A stretch of DNA of 64,000 nt from Thermoflexus sp. (GCA_020724465.1 DYGX01000001.1:248001-312000), one strand, 5' to 3'; positions 50,485 to 59,920 are shown, counted from the first letter of the stretch. Numbers and translations: made by a program. Notes: generated by a model not told the origin, from the sequence alone.

Positions 50485-51069
50485 TCAGTCGCTCGCCGCG
50501 GCGGTGACAGCGCGCCCGCGCCTGAAGGCCGCGATATTCTGCTCGACGACCGCCTCGCCTTTGCGGCCAAAGACCACGCCGATCGCCGCTTCGAGCGCCC
50601 CAGCGGCGACGGGCAGAAACGGCGATGCCGCGCCGAGCAGCACCACGTTCGCCGCGCGGCTGGCGCGCATGTCGCGGGCGATCGCCTCAGCGTCCACGAT
50701 CCACACGCGGGGCAGCGCCTCCAGCGCCGCGTAGACAGCGTCGAGAGGCGGGTAATCGGGGATGTTCACGAGCGGAGCGCGCTCGGTCACGACCGCCCCG
50801 CCCGCCGCCAGCGACGGCAGATAGCGCAGCGCCTCCATCGGCTCCATCGAAATCAGCAGGTCGGCGGTGCCGTCCGCGATCAAATCGGAGTGAATCGGGC
50901 GGTCCGCCATGCGCAGGTGACTCTGAACCGCCCCGCCCCGCTGTGACATGCCGTGCACTTCCGTCTGTTTGAGGTGCAGACCGCTGTCGACCGCCGCCAC
51001 CGCGATGATGGCCGCGATGGACAGCACACCCTGCCCGCCAACTCCCGCCAGCACCACATCGGTTTTCAT
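50485..51069 (-). CDS. iorB: Indolepyruvate ferredoxin oxidoreductase, beta subunit
   Basis: The 194-residue protein is the gamma-domain-type subunit of 2-oxoacid:ferredoxin oxidoreductases: GVGGQGVLSIA near the N-terminus, TEVHGMSQRGGAVQSHLR, and a C-terminal helix region. With IorA it would oxidatively decarboxylate aryl pyruvates made from aromatic amino acids to the acyl-CoA, passing electrons to ferredoxin. The start overlaps the iorA stop (ATGA on the minus strand), so the two are coupled. Its length is normal for IorB. Confidence 0.93.
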   Translation of the reverse strand: MKTDVVLAGVGGQGVLSIAAIIAVAAVDSGLHLKQTEVHGMSQRGGAVQSHLRMADRPIHSDLIADGTADLLISMEPMEALRYLPSLAAGGAVVTERAPLVNIPDYPPLDAVYAALEALPRVWIVDAEAIARDMRASRAANVVLLGAASPFLPVAAGALEAAIGVVFGRKGEAVVEQNIAAFRRGRAVTAAASD

Positions 51070-52661
51070 GCGCCTGCCCTCCTGCGACGCCGGGCAGTTT
51101 CAATGCACTCGCGCCGCGCCACGATCACCGACACGCCCTCGTAGGCCAGTTCTTCGCGGATCACCGCGACGTTCTGCGCGTGCTGGCGCGGCAGCGGCGT
51201 GATGGTCCGCACATGCTCCGCCGGGACGCCCAGCCCGATCGCGACCTGTTCGATGTGGCCGTGCGCCGGGGATGGCTGGCCACCGGTCATCGCTGTCGTC
51301 TCATTATCAAGCACGATCACCTTGACCGGCGCGCCCGCGTTGACCACATCCAGCAGGCCGGTCAGGCCCGAGTGGCTGAAGGTCGAATCTCCGATCACAG
51401 CCACCGCTGGCCGCAGTCCGGCGTCGGTGGCGCCCTTCGCCATCGTGATCGACGCGCCCATGTCCACACAGGACTGGATCGCATTGTAGGGCGGCAGCGC
51501 GCCCAGCGTGTAGCAGCCGATGTCCGAGAAGACCCGCCCGCGTGCGTACCCGTCCAGCGCCTCGTTGAGTGCGCGGTAGGTGTCGCCGTGCGGGCAGCCC
51601 TGGCACAACTGCGGCGGACGGTTGGCGACGATCTCCGGCACGGCATAGGCGCTGGCGGGCACTTCCACCCCCAGCGCGCGCCCGACCAGCGTCGGGTTCA
51701 GCTCGCCCGCGCGCGGCAGGGTGCCATCCAGCCGGCCATGCACGCGGCCCGTCTCCACCGGGAAGCCGCGCAGCAGTTCCTCAACCAGCGGCGCGCCTTC
51801 TTCCAGCACCACGACGCGCTCGCACGCGTCGACCAGCCGGGCAACCAGCGCGCGCGGCAGTGGGTACTGGCCGATCTTCAGCACCGGGTGCGGGCAGCCA
51901 TCCGGAAAGTGCTCCATCAGGTAGTTGTAGGTGATGCCACATGCCAGGATGCCCAGGCGGCGATCCGGGCCGTCTTCGTAGCGGTTGAACGGCGACCGCT
52001 CCGCCTCAGCCTCGAAGTCCGCCTGCTTGGCGAGCAGCCCGGCATAATAGCGCCGCGAGATCGCCGGCAGCAGGACGAACTGCTGCGGGTTAGCCGGCAG
52101 CTTCAGCGGGCGCTCCGGCTGGATCTCGCGGCGCGCCACAGCCGAACGGGAGTGAGACAGGCGCGTTGTCAGGCGCACCAGGACTGGCACAGCGTACTTC
52201 TCAGATAGCTCGAAACCGTAGGCCGCTGCGTCGTAGGCCTCTTGCTGGTTGCCCGGCTCCAGGGTGGGGATCAGCGCGAAACGCCCATAGGCGCGCGAGT
52301 CCTGTTCGTTCTGCGACGAGTGCATCGACGGATCGTCGGCTACCGCCACCAGCAGCCCGCCGTTAACGCCCGTGATCGCCGCGTTCATGAACGGGTCGGC
52401 GGCCACGTTCAGCCCCACGTGCTTCATGGTGACCAGGGCGCGCTTGCCGGCGTACGACATCCCCAGCGCGGCTTCCAGCGCGGTCTTCTCGTTGGCGCAC
52501 CACGATCGGTGCACGCCGCGCGCGGCGGCTTCCGGAGAACGTTGGACTGCTTCCATGATTTCGGTCGAGGGCGTGCCAGGGTAGCCGTAACAGCCGGATA
52601 GTCCGGCGTCGAGCGCCCCTTGCGCCAGGGCTTCGTTCCCCAGCGGGACAAATCGCTCCAT
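51066..52661 (-). CDS. iorA: Indolepyruvate ferredoxin oxidoreductase, alpha subunit, without ferredoxin domain
   Basis: The 531-residue protein has the pyrimidine-binding half (GYPGTPSTEIME, EKTALEAALGMSYAGKRA) and the TPP-binding half (CQGCPHGDTYRAL, GDSTFSHSGLTGLLD, DNETTAMTGGQPSP). The known IorA has about 610-650 residues with a C-terminal domain carrying two [4Fe-4S] clusters; here the sequence stops at RRECIETARRRRRAGA with no CxxCxxC motif. I chose ATG 52661, eight bases from AAAGGA, rather than TTG 52667, which would be too close. The stop is real, because iorB begins in it. Electrons must pass through another protein. Confidence 0.92.
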   Translation of the reverse strand: MERFVPLGNEALAQGALDAGLSGCYGYPGTPSTEIMEAVQRSPEAAARGVHRSWCANEKTALEAALGMSYAGKRALVTMKHVGLNVAADPFMNAAITGVNGGLLVAVADDPSMHSSQNEQDSRAYGRFALIPTLEPGNQQEAYDAAAYGFELSEKYAVPVLVRLTTRLSHSRSAVARREIQPERPLKLPANPQQFVLLPAISRRYYAGLLAKQADFEAEAERSPFNRYEDGPDRRLGILACGITYNYLMEHFPDGCPHPVLKIGQYPLPRALVARLVDACERVVVLEEGAPLVEELLRGFPVETGRVHGRLDGTLPRAGELNPTLVGRALGVEVPASAYAVPEIVANRPPQLCQGCPHGDTYRALNEALDGYARGRVFSDIGCYTLGALPPYNAIQSCVDMGASITMAKGATDAGLRPAVAVIGDSTFSHSGLTGLLDVVNAGAPVKVIVLDNETTAMTGGQPSPAHGHIEQVAIGLGVPAEHVRTITPLPRQHAQNVAVIREELAYEGVSVIVARRECIETARRRRRAGA

Positions 52662-52926
52662 ACGCAAGTTCCTTTCGAAAACCTTAAGTTCTATTGCTTT
52701 TTCGAGCCAAACAATTATCCTAGTATAGGCGGTGCTGCCGGATACTGCCCAGGGTAATCCGCCACATCCCGCCGTGCCGAACGGTACTTCTCGCCGGGTT
52801 CCAGCGTCGTAACGAGCAACCTGCTCAACACTCCATCAAGCCGCCCATGGCTTGCGCCGTCGCATTGCCGCCCGCCGCGGCTGGAAGAGGAACGCACCAG
52901 AAGGAGTCAGCCAGAGCCAACCGCCC

Positions 52927-54795
52927 ATGTCCATCCTGATTCGAATCCTTCGCTACATGCGGCCCTACTGGCGACGCGCGGTCCTGATCTATTCGGCGAC
53001 CGTCGCCGTCACCCTGCTCACGCTGATCAGCCCCTGGCTGATCGGGAACGCGATCGACACCACGCTGGGCAATCAGGATCGCTTCTCGCTCTTCCCCGCC
53101 GGGTGGACGCGCGAGCAGAACCTGCTCGCCACCGCGCTGCTGATCGTCGGGCTGGCGGTGGTTCGTGCGTTGGGCGGCTTCGCCCAGCGTTACGGAGTCC
53201 AGTGGCTCGGGCGGCGGATCGCGTATGACATCCGCATGGACCTGTTCGCTCACCTTCAGCGGCTGCCGTTTTCGTTCTACGATCGGGTGCGCGTCGGCCA
53301 GCTCATGAGCCGCGTGATCGGGGATATTGATGAGATCCGCTTCTTCGCGGGGATTGTGCTCGCCGATGCTCTCAATCTGGTCGTGCTGCTGGTCGGGATC
53401 TACAGCATCATGCTCAGCATCAGCGTGCGCCTGACGCTGATCTTTCTGATTCCGCTGCCCATCTTGTTTGTCGTTGCCTATCTGTTCGGCGTGCGGCTCG
53501 AACCCTATTTCGGCACCATCCGCAGCGCGCGCGGCGAGATGTACGCACGCATCCAGGAAAACCTGTCGCAGATCGTCGTCGTCAAAGCCTTCACGCGCGA
53601 GCCGTTCGCGCGTCAGAAGTTTCAAGAGGACAATGCGCGCGTGTTGAACGCCTGGATCCGGCTGGCGAACCTGTTCACCGCGGCGCTGCCCACCGTCTGG
53701 TTCATCGTCGGCTTCCTGACCTTCTTGTTGCTCTTCTTCGGCGGGCGCTGGGTGATCGATGGTCGCATCACCCTGGGGACGCTGGTCGCCTTCAATGCGT
53801 ATGTTGGGCTGCTCAGCCTGCCTACCCATCGCCTGGCTTTTATGATCGACGTCACTGCCCGCGCCATCGCCAACGGCAAGCGCATTTTCTCGATCATGGA
53901 CACCACCCCGGATATCAAGACGCGCCTTGGTGCGATCAACCCGGGGAACATCACCGGTCACATCCGCTTCGATCATGTCTCGTTCGTCTATGCAGCCGGC
54001 GAAGAAGAACCTGAAGTCGAAGTCCTGCGCGATGTGAGCTTCGAGGCCCCGCCGGGCACGGTGACGGCGATTGTGGGCACGACCGGCAGCGGCAAGACCA
54101 CCCTGATCGATCTTGTCCCGCGCTTCTACGACGTGACCGACGGCGCGATTACCATCGACGGAATCGACGTGCGCGATCTGCCGCTCAAGCTGCTGCGGGC
54201 GCAGGTCGGCTTCGTGATGCAGAACACGTTCCTGTTCAACGCCACGATTCACGAAAACATCGCCTTCGGGCGGCCCGATGCCTCGGTGGAAGAGGTCATC
54301 GCGGCGGCAAAGGCCGCGCGCGCGCACGATTTCATCCTGGAATTCCCGGATGGCTATCAGACGCTGGTCGGCGAGCGCGGCGTAACGCTCTCTGGCGGGC
54401 AGCGCCAGCGCATCGCGATCGCGCGCGCCCTGCTGGTCAACCCGCGCATCCTGATCCTGGACGACGCCACCGCCAGCGTGGATAGCAAGACCGAAATCGA
54501 GATCAGGGCGGCGTTGCAGAACTTGATGCGGGGTCGCACGACGCTGATCGTCGCCCAGCGGCTGAGCACGGTGATGCACGCCGACCAGATTCTGGTGCTC
54601 CACCGGGGGCGCGTGGTGGAGCGCGGCACGCACGACGAACTGATCGCGCTGGGCGGTCGCTACGCGCAATTGTGGCGCCTGCAAACCGATCAGGCGCTGG
54701 CAATCGACGAGGTCGACATCACGGCGGTGCTCGATGGGCAGTTCGAGGCGCTGGAAGCCGCCGCGCCGGTCAAGAGAGGAAACGGGGAACCGTGA
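52927..54795 (+). CDS. ABC exporter subunit with degenerate Walker B
   Basis: The 622-residue half-transporter has six membrane helices (about residues 15-310) and an ATPase domain (about 345-590). Walker A is GTTGSGKTT (about 384-392), the signature LSGGQ is canonical (488-492), and Walker B ends in Asp512-Asp513, so the catalytic Glu is Asp. The ribosome-binding site near ATG 52927 is weak. The next gene overlaps by GTGA, so the two subunits form a heterodimer of the TM287/288 or BmrCD type. It is likely a drug, lipid or peptide exporter; the substrate is unknown. Confidence 0.92.
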   Translation: MSILIRILRYMRPYWRRAVLIYSATVAVTLLTLISPWLIGNAIDTTLGNQDRFSLFPAGWTREQNLLATALLIVGLAVVRALGGFAQRYGVQWLGRRIAYDIRMDLFAHLQRLPFSFYDRVRVGQLMSRVIGDIDEIRFFAGIVLADALNLVVLLVGIYSIMLSISVRLTLIFLIPLPILFVVAYLFGVRLEPYFGTIRSARGEMYARIQENLSQIVVVKAFTREPFARQKFQEDNARVLNAWIRLANLFTAALPTVWFIVGFLTFLLLFFGGRWVIDGRITLGTLVAFNAYVGLLSLPTHRLAFMIDVTARAIANGKRIFSIMDTTPDIKTRLGAINPGNITGHIRFDHVSFVYAAGEEEPEVEVLRDVSFEAPPGTVTAIVGTTGSGKTTLIDLVPRFYDVTDGAITIDGIDVRDLPLKLLRAQVGFVMQNTFLFNATIHENIAFGRPDASVEEVIAAAKAARAHDFILEFPDGYQTLVGERGVTLSGGQRQRIAIARALLVNPRILILDDATASVDSKTEIEIRAALQNLMRGRTTLIVAQRLSTVMHADQILVLHRGRVVERGTHDELIALGGRYAQLWRLQTDQALAIDEVDITAVLDGQFEALEAAAPVKRGNGEP

Positions 54796-56645
54796 GCGAC
54801 GAGAAACCCAAGCTCCAGCGGCCTGTCCGCCAGACGCTCGGCCGGATCCTGGGTTATGTGGCGCCCTACCGCACGCGGGTAGCAGCCGTCGTTGTGCTGA
54901 TGCTGATCACCTCGGCAGCGGTGTTGGTCGCGCCGGCGCTGGTGCGCCAGGCCATCAACGAGGGCATGGCCCGGCGCGACGAGGGCGCGCTGATCCGCTA
55001 CAGCCTGCTGTTTCTCGTTGTCATCACCGCCGAAGCCGTGGGCCTGCGCCTGCAAATGTACAACATGATCTGGATCGGGCAGCACGCGATCATGGCCGTC
55101 CGGCGCGATATCTTCTACAAATACCTCGACCTCAACCTCAGCTACTTCGACCATAACCGCGTCGGCGACATGATGGCGCGCATCACCGAAGATAGCAACT
55201 CGCTCCAGAACTTCATCACCTGGGGCGTCATCAACATGATCAGCAACACGTTCACGCTGGTCGGGATCATCGTGCTGATGCTGGTCTACGACTGGTCGCT
55301 GGCGCTGCTCACCTTCACGGTTCTGCCGCTGATGGTTGGGCTGACGTTGTGGTGGCGGCGTCTGTCGGCGCGGCAGTACCGGGCCGTGCGCGAAGCCGTG
55401 GGCGCTGTCTCGGCCACGCTGCAAGAAAACCTGACCGGGATGCGGATTGTTCAGGCCTTTGTGCGCGAGTACCGCGAGAAATCCCGCTTCAGCGCAGTGG
55501 CCGAGAACGAACTGCAAGCCAGCCTGCGCGCCGATAAGCTCGCCTCGATCTTCTTTCCCGGCATCGACATCATCTCGCAGCTAGGGGTCGCGATCGTGAT
55601 CGGCGTGGGGGGGATGCGCGTGCTCAACGGCGAGCTGACGCCCGGCACGCTGGTCGCCTTCCTGCTCTACCTCAACCTGTTCTTCGACCCGATCCGCGAC
55701 CTGGCGATGCGGCTCGACCAGTTCCAGGAAGCTGCCGCAGCCGGCGAGCGCATCTTGATGGTGCTGGAAGCCGAGTCCGACATTCAGGACGCGCCCCAGG
55801 CTGCCCCGCTGGACCGGATGGCCGGCGCCGTCGAGTTCAAGCACGTGAACTTCGCCTATGTCAAGCCCCAGCGCAGCCTGATGCCCGAAACAGACAGCAG
55901 CGCCCCGAATGGCGACAAGCCAGAACCGGCGGGCGACGGAGAAACCGACGCGGCCCAGGTGCTGTACGACATTTCGCTCAGTGTGCCCCCGGGCGAGACG
56001 GTCGCGCTTGTGGGGCACACCGGGGCCGGAAAAAGCTCGCTGGTCCGGCTGCTGGGGCGGTTTTACGAGATCCAGTCGGGCGACATCCTGTTCGATGGCC
56101 GCTCGATCCGGTCGATCACCATTCAATCGCTCCGCGGCCACATGGCCTGGGTGCCGCAAGACACCGGCCTGTTCGCCACCACCATCCGCGAGAATCTGCG
56201 CTACGGGCGGCTCGACGCCACCGACGAGGAAATCATCGCCGCGGCGCGCGAGACCGGCGCGCACGAGTTCATCAGCCGTCTGCCGAAAGGGTACGACACC
56301 GAAGTCGAAGAAGGCGGCTCGCGCCTGAGCACCGGCCAGCGCCAGTTGATCTCGTTCACGCGCGCCCTGCTGGCCGATCCACGCATTATCATTCTGGACG
56401 AAGCGACCAGCAGCGTGGACACGGTCACCGAGATTCAGATGCAAGCGGCGCTGCGCAAACTGCTTCAGGGCCGGACTGCCTTCGTGATCGCACACCGGCT
56501 GAGCACCATTGTGCGCGCCGACCAGGTAATCGTCATGGATCATGGCCGCATCATCGAGCGCGGCACGCACGAGGAGCTTCTGGCGGCGCGGGGCCACTAT
56601 TACAGGCTCTATACCACTCAGCTTCAAGGGCAGATTATGGCCTGA
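54792..56645 (+). CDS. ABC exporter subunit with degenerate signature motif
   Basis: The 617-residue half-transporter starts with GTG in the stop of its partner gene. It has six helices (about 15-320) and an ATPase domain. Walker B is complete (Asp536-Glu537), but the signature reads LSTGQ (512-516), with Thr in place of Gly. Between the first ATPase strand and the core there is a charged and Pro-rich insertion of about 28 residues (around 362-390). In heterodimers the weak ATP site is formed by Walker A/B of one chain and the signature of the other; these two changes lie in the same site, so the pair is matched. Confidence 0.93.
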   Translation: MSDEKPKLQRPVRQTLGRILGYVAPYRTRVAAVVVLMLITSAAVLVAPALVRQAINEGMARRDEGALIRYSLLFLVVITAEAVGLRLQMYNMIWIGQHAIMAVRRDIFYKYLDLNLSYFDHNRVGDMMARITEDSNSLQNFITWGVINMISNTFTLVGIIVLMLVYDWSLALLTFTVLPLMVGLTLWWRRLSARQYRAVREAVGAVSATLQENLTGMRIVQAFVREYREKSRFSAVAENELQASLRADKLASIFFPGIDIISQLGVAIVIGVGGMRVLNGELTPGTLVAFLLYLNLFFDPIRDLAMRLDQFQEAAAAGERILMVLEAESDIQDAPQAAPLDRMAGAVEFKHVNFAYVKPQRSLMPETDSSAPNGDKPEPAGDGETDAAQVLYDISLSVPPGETVALVGHTGAGKSSLVRLLGRFYEIQSGDILFDGRSIRSITIQSLRGHMAWVPQDTGLFATTIRENLRYGRLDATDEEIIAAARETGAHEFISRLPKGYDTEVEEGGSRLSTGQRQLISFTRALLADPRIIILDEATSSVDTVTEIQMQAALRKLLQGRTAFVIAHRLSTIVRADQVIVMDHGRIIERGTHEELLAARGHYYRLYTTQLQGQIMA

Positions 56646-56837
56646 CCTACCAGGACATACCAGACAGGTATTGTCACCTGCTGTCGGAATTGGTCAGGAT
56701 AGAGTAGGGAACTCGTCGTAGACAAAACGCTGGTTTTCGGACAGAATAGGCGGCTGATCCGCCGGCGTGTGCGACACCCGGCGCCGGTGCGGCCCGTGCC
56801 GCCCGAGAACCGGCAAGGTGAGAAAGGATACATCACC

Positions 56838-58241
56838 GTGAACAATCGCAAGACCATGTTCTACACTGTGATCGCTGCCCTGGTGGTGCTCGCAGGGCTT
56901 ACGCCATTGGCCGCACAGGCAAGCACCGTGGTTCCGGATGGCGCGCCGTTGGTGGGCCAGGATGGCGGCGCGCAGCCGACCCCGGTTGCCGACCCGGCCC
57001 GCGCGGCGTTTGATGTCGCCCGCAAGGCGCTTGGCCAGGCGAAGGGCCTCGATCTCAGCCTGGTGACAGCCTGGGCGTACGAAGAGGCGGAATTTGTGGG
57101 TGGAATTGATGACTGCCGCTTCGTGCCCGAGGGCCAAGAGCCGCGCCAGATTTATTTCGGCTGGCGCTTCGTGATTCAGCCGCTCTTCTCGCAGGCGCGC
57201 TACGAAGTGCGCACCAGCTTCAACCGCGAGCTGGTCGCAATCTGTGATGAGGTCACCGTGGACCTGCTGGCTGGCCAGACGGGTTCGGGTGGCGCGGGTG
57301 CCGCCCCTGCTCCGGTGGCGGGTAGCGCCGCAGTCGGCACGTTCGAGTTGGGCGGCCAGGTGACGGGCCTCTATCCCCGCACGCGCGAGGCGCTCAACGC
57401 CGCCCGGATGAAGTGGGTCAAGATGCAGCTTCAGGTCGGCCAGGATGGTTCGGGCCTGATCGCGGAAGCGCACGGCGCCGGCTTCAAGATTCTGTTCTCG
57501 GTCCTGGGCGATAAGAACCAGGTGATGAGCCCGGCCTATCACGATGTTTATGCCAATTATGTGGCCGGCCTGGCCGCCGCGGGCGCCGACGCGATCGAGG
57601 TCTGGAACGAGCAGAATATCGACCGCGAGTGGCCCGCCGGGCAGATCAACGGCGCCAACTATGTGCCGTTGCTGGCCAAAGCCTACAACGCGATTAAGGC
57701 CGCCAACCCCAACACGCTCGTCATTTCGGGCGCGCTGGCGCCGACCGGGTACTTCGGCACGGCCGGGTGCACAGATCAGGGTTGCAACGACGATACCTAC
57801 ACCGCGCAGATGGCTGCTGCGGGCGCCGGGAACTATGCGGACTGCATCGGCGTGCACTACAACGAGGGCATCATTAGCCCGAACCAGTCGGGCGGTGACC
57901 CGCGCGGCGGGTATCCCACCTACTACTTCAACTCGATGATCAGCCGCGCGCTGGCGGGCATGGGCAAGCCGGCCTGCATCACCGAGATCGGCTACCTCTC
58001 GCCTGAGGGGTACGGGCCGCTGCCGGCTGGCTTCGCCTGGGCAGCCAACACGACCGTGCAGCAGCAGGCCACCTGGCTGGCCGAAGCCGCGGTCCTGGCC
58101 GCCAACAGCGGGCGCGTTCGCCTGATGATCGTCTTCAATGTCGACTTCACGCACTATGGTGCGGACCCGCAGGCGGGCTACGCGATCATCCGTGCAGACG
58201 GGAGCTGCCCCGCCTGCAGCGCGCTGGCGGCCGTGCAGTAA
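56838..58241 (+). CDS. Secreted glycosidase-like protein (GH39/GH5-like, intact active site)
   Basis: The 467-residue protein starts at GTG 56838 (AAAGGA nine bases before) with a signal peptide (1-29). An N-terminal domain of unknown type (50-145) and a Gly/Ala linker (145-165) lead to a TIM-barrel-like domain (165-467). It has the Asn257-Glu258 acid/base pair in VWNEQN and a nucleophile candidate Glu383 in CITEIGY. It is related to the LysM-glycosidase-like protein at 26755-28455: both share the phrases of the type ISGALAPTGY/VTGGLAPTGF, and the order of the motifs. It should be secreted and active on a glycan; the substrate is unknown. Confidence 0.82.
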   Translation: MNNRKTMFYTVIAALVVLAGLTPLAAQASTVVPDGAPLVGQDGGAQPTPVADPARAAFDVARKALGQAKGLDLSLVTAWAYEEAEFVGGIDDCRFVPEGQEPRQIYFGWRFVIQPLFSQARYEVRTSFNRELVAICDEVTVDLLAGQTGSGGAGAAPAPVAGSAAVGTFELGGQVTGLYPRTREALNAARMKWVKMQLQVGQDGSGLIAEAHGAGFKILFSVLGDKNQVMSPAYHDVYANYVAGLAAAGADAIEVWNEQNIDREWPAGQINGANYVPLLAKAYNAIKAANPNTLVISGALAPTGYFGTAGCTDQGCNDDTYTAQMAAAGAGNYADCIGVHYNEGIISPNQSGGDPRGGYPTYYFNSMISRALAGMGKPACITEIGYLSPEGYGPLPAGFAWAANTTVQQQATWLAEAAVLAANSGRVRLMIVFNVDFTHYGADPQAGYAIIRADGSCPACSALAAVQ

Positions 58242-58269
58242 GCGAACCGGAAAACGAAACGACCAACTG

Positions 58270-58304
58270 CGTCCCGGCACAGTCTTGTGCCGGGACGTTT
58301 GTTT
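58270..58304 (+). terminator. Terminator of the glycosidase-like gene
   Basis: An 11-bp stem CGTCCCGGCAC/GTGCCGGGACG with a six-base loop, then TTTGTTT. It lies 29 bases past the stop. Confidence 0.88.
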
Positions 58305-58584
58305 GAGTGGGGATTGCGGGATGCAGCGGGATGCAGCGGCAAGGGGCATGATGCCATCACAACGGCCGGATTGGTCGTGAAAATTGTATATTTTTGGTTT
58401 GTGTTGCGTGGGATTTTGCGCTCATTTATGATTACAATTTATCTCTTAGATTGTATTATACACAATTAACACTTACTCTTTTCTTCGGCTAAGCTGGCCA
58501 CGCAGGATCGAGCCTACTCTTCACCTCATCGGCAGCCTTTATGATTCCTCAACGGAATTATTTGTGAATATGGTTTGCGGCCAG
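58305..58584. other. AT-rich gap without a supported gene
   Basis: The gap from 58242 to 58835 is the longest in the window. After the terminator there is a short 10-base tandem duplication (GGGATGCAGC, 58318-58339), then a clearly AT-rich part (about 58375-58480 and 58545-58640). I see no start/RBS/codon pattern for a gene. A reading frame at 58564-58794 has no ribosome-binding site and no family resemblance. Confidence 0.6.
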
Positions 58585-58613
58585 TTGACATTGATTTTGA
58601 GATCTTCGATAAT
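58585..58613 (+). promoter_or_regulatory. Near-consensus promoter ahead of the small membrane-protein pair
   Basis: TTGACA (58585-58590) and GATAAT (58608-58613) are separated by exactly 17 bases, the closest match to consensus in the window. It implies a leader of about 215 bases before the ATG at 58836. Confidence 0.7.
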
Positions 58614-58835
58614 GGCAGTACTAAGGTTGGATTCTACTAACAAATCTAACCAACGTCAGGCTCAGCACGGGAGACCTGACACGCGCTCACTGGCGAACAC
58701 CAATTCGGGGATCCACTCTACCACGCGGTTGGGGGGCTACACGCATCTGACACGCCGTCGATCGATCGTCTTTTCGCACATTGACAGGCCATAGCTGCCG
58801 GCACCCGCGCAGCCTAAAGAGGATTTAAAAAGGCA

Positions 58836-59342
58836 ATGTTTACGACGCAGCGCCTGCGCACACGGTTTTCCAGGGTGGAGCCTGCCCAGTCGGCCCGCGC
58901 GCGGCTGCTCAACGACCCGGCCATGCGGCGCAATCTCCCTCCCCCGGCCTATGCTCATGCTGCGCACCACTCGGCGTCGGTTACCTTCGCCCCGCTCAGC
59001 GCCGAGCTGGTTCGGCTGCACAGTGCTGCCGCACTATCTCGCGCCGAGCAGATGCGCCGCGCTCGCCAGGTCGCCCAGAGCTTCCGCCAGCACTATCTGG
59101 CCGAGATCGCCTATCACGCCGAACAGCAAGTCGCCCTGGCAACAATCCGCCCCAAGAAAGGCGCCAGCCAGGCTTCCGAGACACCGCATCAGATTCGCGT
59201 CGAGGCCAACGGTAACGTGAGTGTTGTGCACTTCACCGGCGCCCACCTTCCGGAGCAGCACCTGATCCTGCACCGGCTGTTTCTGCTGCTGGCTGGTCTG
59301 ATGGCGTTATTGGGAACCCTCTTCACTCTCGTCCTGATATGA
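58836..59342 (+). CDS. Unknown tail-anchored membrane protein
   Basis: The 168-residue protein has a basic N-terminus, a helical middle (residues 50-105, Ala/Arg/Gln-rich, likely coiled coil), a short beta patch (HQIRVEANGNVSVVHF) and one membrane helix at the very C-terminus (about 146-168, LFLLLAGLMALLGTLFTLVL). The bulk of the protein is therefore likely cytoplasmic. I do not recognise a family. AGAGGA and AAAAGG lie before the ATG. The next gene follows after 25 bases and also ends in membrane segments, so the two may act together. Confidence 0.7.
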   Translation: MFTTQRLRTRFSRVEPAQSARARLLNDPAMRRNLPPPAYAHAAHHSASVTFAPLSAELVRLHSAAALSRAEQMRRARQVAQSFRQHYLAEIAYHAEQQVALATIRPKKGASQASETPHQIRVEANGNVSVVHFTGAHLPEQHLILHRLFLLLAGLMALLGTLFTLVLI

Positions 59343-59367
59343 CCTCGACACTGCGGAGGACCCAACC

Positions 59368-59913
59368 ATGTCAAACCCATCTTCCACTTCCCGCCCTCAA
59401 AAAGATACGCAGCCGTCGCGGCTGCCTGCGATCTACGTCAAGCCATCTCAGGGGACCGCGGAGGATGTGATCGACATGGACCCTGGGGGGTCTAGGCGAT
59501 CGTCCGCGCAGTCCGAGCAAATCGCCTCGTTCCTCGAAGCACTGGCCGAGCTGGTGCGGGGCCGTCCGGGCGACGGACCCGGCAGCGACCTGAACCGGCG
59601 CCAGCAAGCGCCGCCGCGCTCCGCCGGGCTGAGCAGCGGCGCGCCGCAAACAAACGACCGCCAGTCGTCGGCAGAAGGAGATGACCCGCCTGAGGCCTTC
59701 TCCTCTCCCTTCTTCTATCATCTGCTGCGCGCGCTGCGCAATCTGAATTACTTCGTCATCATCGCGCCGGGAAGGCGCGGACTGATTTTTCTCGTCCATG
59801 TGCCCAAGAGGGTTATTGTTCTCTTCCTGTTCGCGCTTTTCCTGATGTTCGCTACCATTTACGGGATGCCCGGCATCTGGGAAATTATGTTCGGCATTAT
59901 CGGTATCTTTTAA
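59368..59913 (+). CDS. Unknown C-terminally membrane-anchored protein
   Basis: The 181-residue protein has a long polar, probably disordered N-terminal half (1-112, rich in Ser, Pro, Gln and Asp), a helical segment (SSPFFYHLLRALRNLN), a basic stretch and one or two hydrophobic segments at the end (about 150-168 and 170-181). I do not recognise a family. CGGAGGA lies before the ATG. It is cotranscribed with the upstream tail-anchored protein; the TIR-TPR gene follows 187 bases later with its own promoter. Confidence 0.7.
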   Translation: MSNPSSTSRPQKDTQPSRLPAIYVKPSQGTAEDVIDMDPGGSRRSSAQSEQIASFLEALAELVRGRPGDGPGSDLNRRQQAPPRSAGLSSGAPQTNDRQSSAEGDDPPEAFSSPFFYHLLRALRNLNYFVIIAPGRRGLIFLVHVPKRVIVLFLFALFLMFATIYGMPGIWEIMFGIIGIF

Positions 59914-59920
59914 AGGGTGG

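Noticed and set aside
58318-58339. Tandem 10-base duplication GGGATGCAGC
   Set aside because: Only two copies, no further structure; most likely a replication slip.
58564-58794. Open frame of 76 codons in the AT-rich gap
   Set aside because: It starts upstream of the best promoter (58585-58613), lacks a ribosome-binding site and shows no resemblance to a family.
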